64,000 nt of DNA from Phycisphaerales bacterium. GTDB lineage: Bacteria > Planctomycetota > Phycisphaerae > Phycisphaerales > UBA1924. Of the stretch, positions 63,455 through 64,000 are shown one piece after another. The notes beneath the pieces were generated by a model, which ran no database searches, was not told the DNA's origin, and worked only from the letters and a program-made list of their open reading frames with translations. The translations under genes and the position numbers were made by a program. Within the stretch, counting starts at the first letter, position 1; each line of letters begins with the position of its first letter. The stretch spans positions 124,001 to 188,000 of the forward strand of contig JAJDDK010000004.1 in NCBI GenBank assembly GCA_029260345.1, given 5' to 3'.

Positions 63455-63565
63455 CGATCACTCCTCGTCCGGGGGTTGATGTGTGAGAGGGGCATGATCG
63501 TATGCCCGCCATGCCGCCAGAGGCCAAATTGAAACGAAACAGGGCTTCGTGCGTAGCATTGAGTG

Positions 63566-64000
63566 ATGAGCCGCGTGATTTCGACAGTTCGACGAGCCCA
63601 GCGGCGACGCGCCATCGCTCGCGGCGTGCGCGTGCTTGGCGTCTGCCTCACGGTCGGCGCGAGCATTGGACTCATGCTCGTAGTGCTGGGTCGATTGCTG
63701 TCGCTTGATATCGCGTCTTGGATGCTCCTCGGCGCTCCGATTGCGGCCGCGCTCGTCAGTGCGATCGCATGGGCCGCGCTGACGCCCCGACACCTTCTCC
63801 GCGCCGCCGCCGATGTGGACCGGGCGCTCGACCTCGACGATCGACTTGGCTCGGCGATTTCACTGCAACAGCGCGCTGATGATGACCCCTTCGCGGCGCT
63901 CGCCGTTGCGGAAGGCGAACGCATCGCGCCGGACGTTCGTGTGAAGGATGCGACGCCCATTGCTTTTGGAGGCGCCTGGTGGGCATGGCCGTCGGTTCTG
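63566..64000 (+). CDS. Membrane protein of unknown function, N-terminal part, cut by window edge
   Basis: 145 codons without a stop before the edge. A basic start (MSRVISTVRRAQRRRAIARG) precedes two helices (VLGVCLTVGASIGLMLVVLG and WMLLGAPIAAALVSAIAWAA). Then LRAAADVDRALDLDDRLGSA resembles the DxLDLxxR motif after the second helix in DUF4175-like membrane proteins. That likeness is weak. The ATG at 63566 is the first that gives a basic start before the helices. Confidence 0.6.
   Translation, partial: MSRVISTVRRAQRRRAIARGVRVLGVCLTVGASIGLMLVVLGRLLSLDIASWMLLGAPIAAALVSAIAWAALTPRHLLRAAADVDRALDLDDRLGSAISLQQRADDDPFAALAVAEGERIAPDVRVKDATPIAFGGAWWAWPSVL

Overview
The window comes from a GC-rich planctomycete, most likely a relative of the Phycisphaerae. 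Four things point there: secreted proteins ending in an EF-hand/dockerin-like tail (DxNGDGxVNGxDLAxLLxxWG), PEP-CTERM-like tails ending in RRRR, membrane proteins ending in a CPKC...CPEC zinc ribbon, and repeated use of short GTG/ATG start-stop overlaps inside long operons. The genome identity is inferred from these features; no rRNA or tRNA gene was found in the window.

Layout. 1-1981: edge of an MDR dehydrogenase, a HEAT-repeat lipoprotein and a second lipoprotein. 1999-10652 (minus): cluster A, a type II secretion/type IV pilus-like operon (PilZ, GspE, GspF, four pseudopilins, a GspK/PilX-like protein, a fused PilM-PilN, PilO/GspM, GspB-like) without a secretin. 10944-16290: PH-domain membrane protein, repeat-rich spacer, DUF418 protein, FG-GAP protein with a dockerin-like tail, HAD hydrolase, acylphosphatase. 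16745-23527: dnaG, rpoD, rnr and a DoxX-like gene. 23545-25571: phytase-like secreted protein and a BtuF-like protein. 25644-31269 (plus) and 33555-39481 (minus): cluster B, a full GspD-E-F plus G-I-J-K-C-L-M-TPR set, with two PEP-CTERM-like genes between its halves. 39725-43287: four tandem secreted proteins with dockerin-like tails, divergent from gspG. 43321-45360: acs. 45546-47038: a paralogous membrane/zinc-ribbon gene pair flanked by inverted copies of a composite palindromic element. 47277-51880: hypothetical gene, phosphate-selective-porin homologue, then phoB and phoR. 51845-55157: transketolase and dnaN. 55374-59985: a subtilase and a zincin-like HEGKH protein, both with dockerin-like tails. 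60052-62452: Kdo/WaaP-like kinase, glycosyltransferase and plsY (envelope lipid functions). 62645-64000: small coiled-coil protein, DinB-like protein and a membrane protein cut by the edge.

How it may fit together. Two GspE/GspF/pseudopilin machines lie within 40 kb, and only one carries a secretin here. Nine exported proteins with dedicated C-terminal tails lie in the same window. One secreted beta-domain occurs with a PEP-CTERM-like tail (31584-33244) and, in a clear homologue, with a dockerin-like tail (39725-40594). This suggests that the tail is an exchangeable sorting or anchoring module served by the adjacent secretion machine. That link is inference from synteny and is the main point to test.
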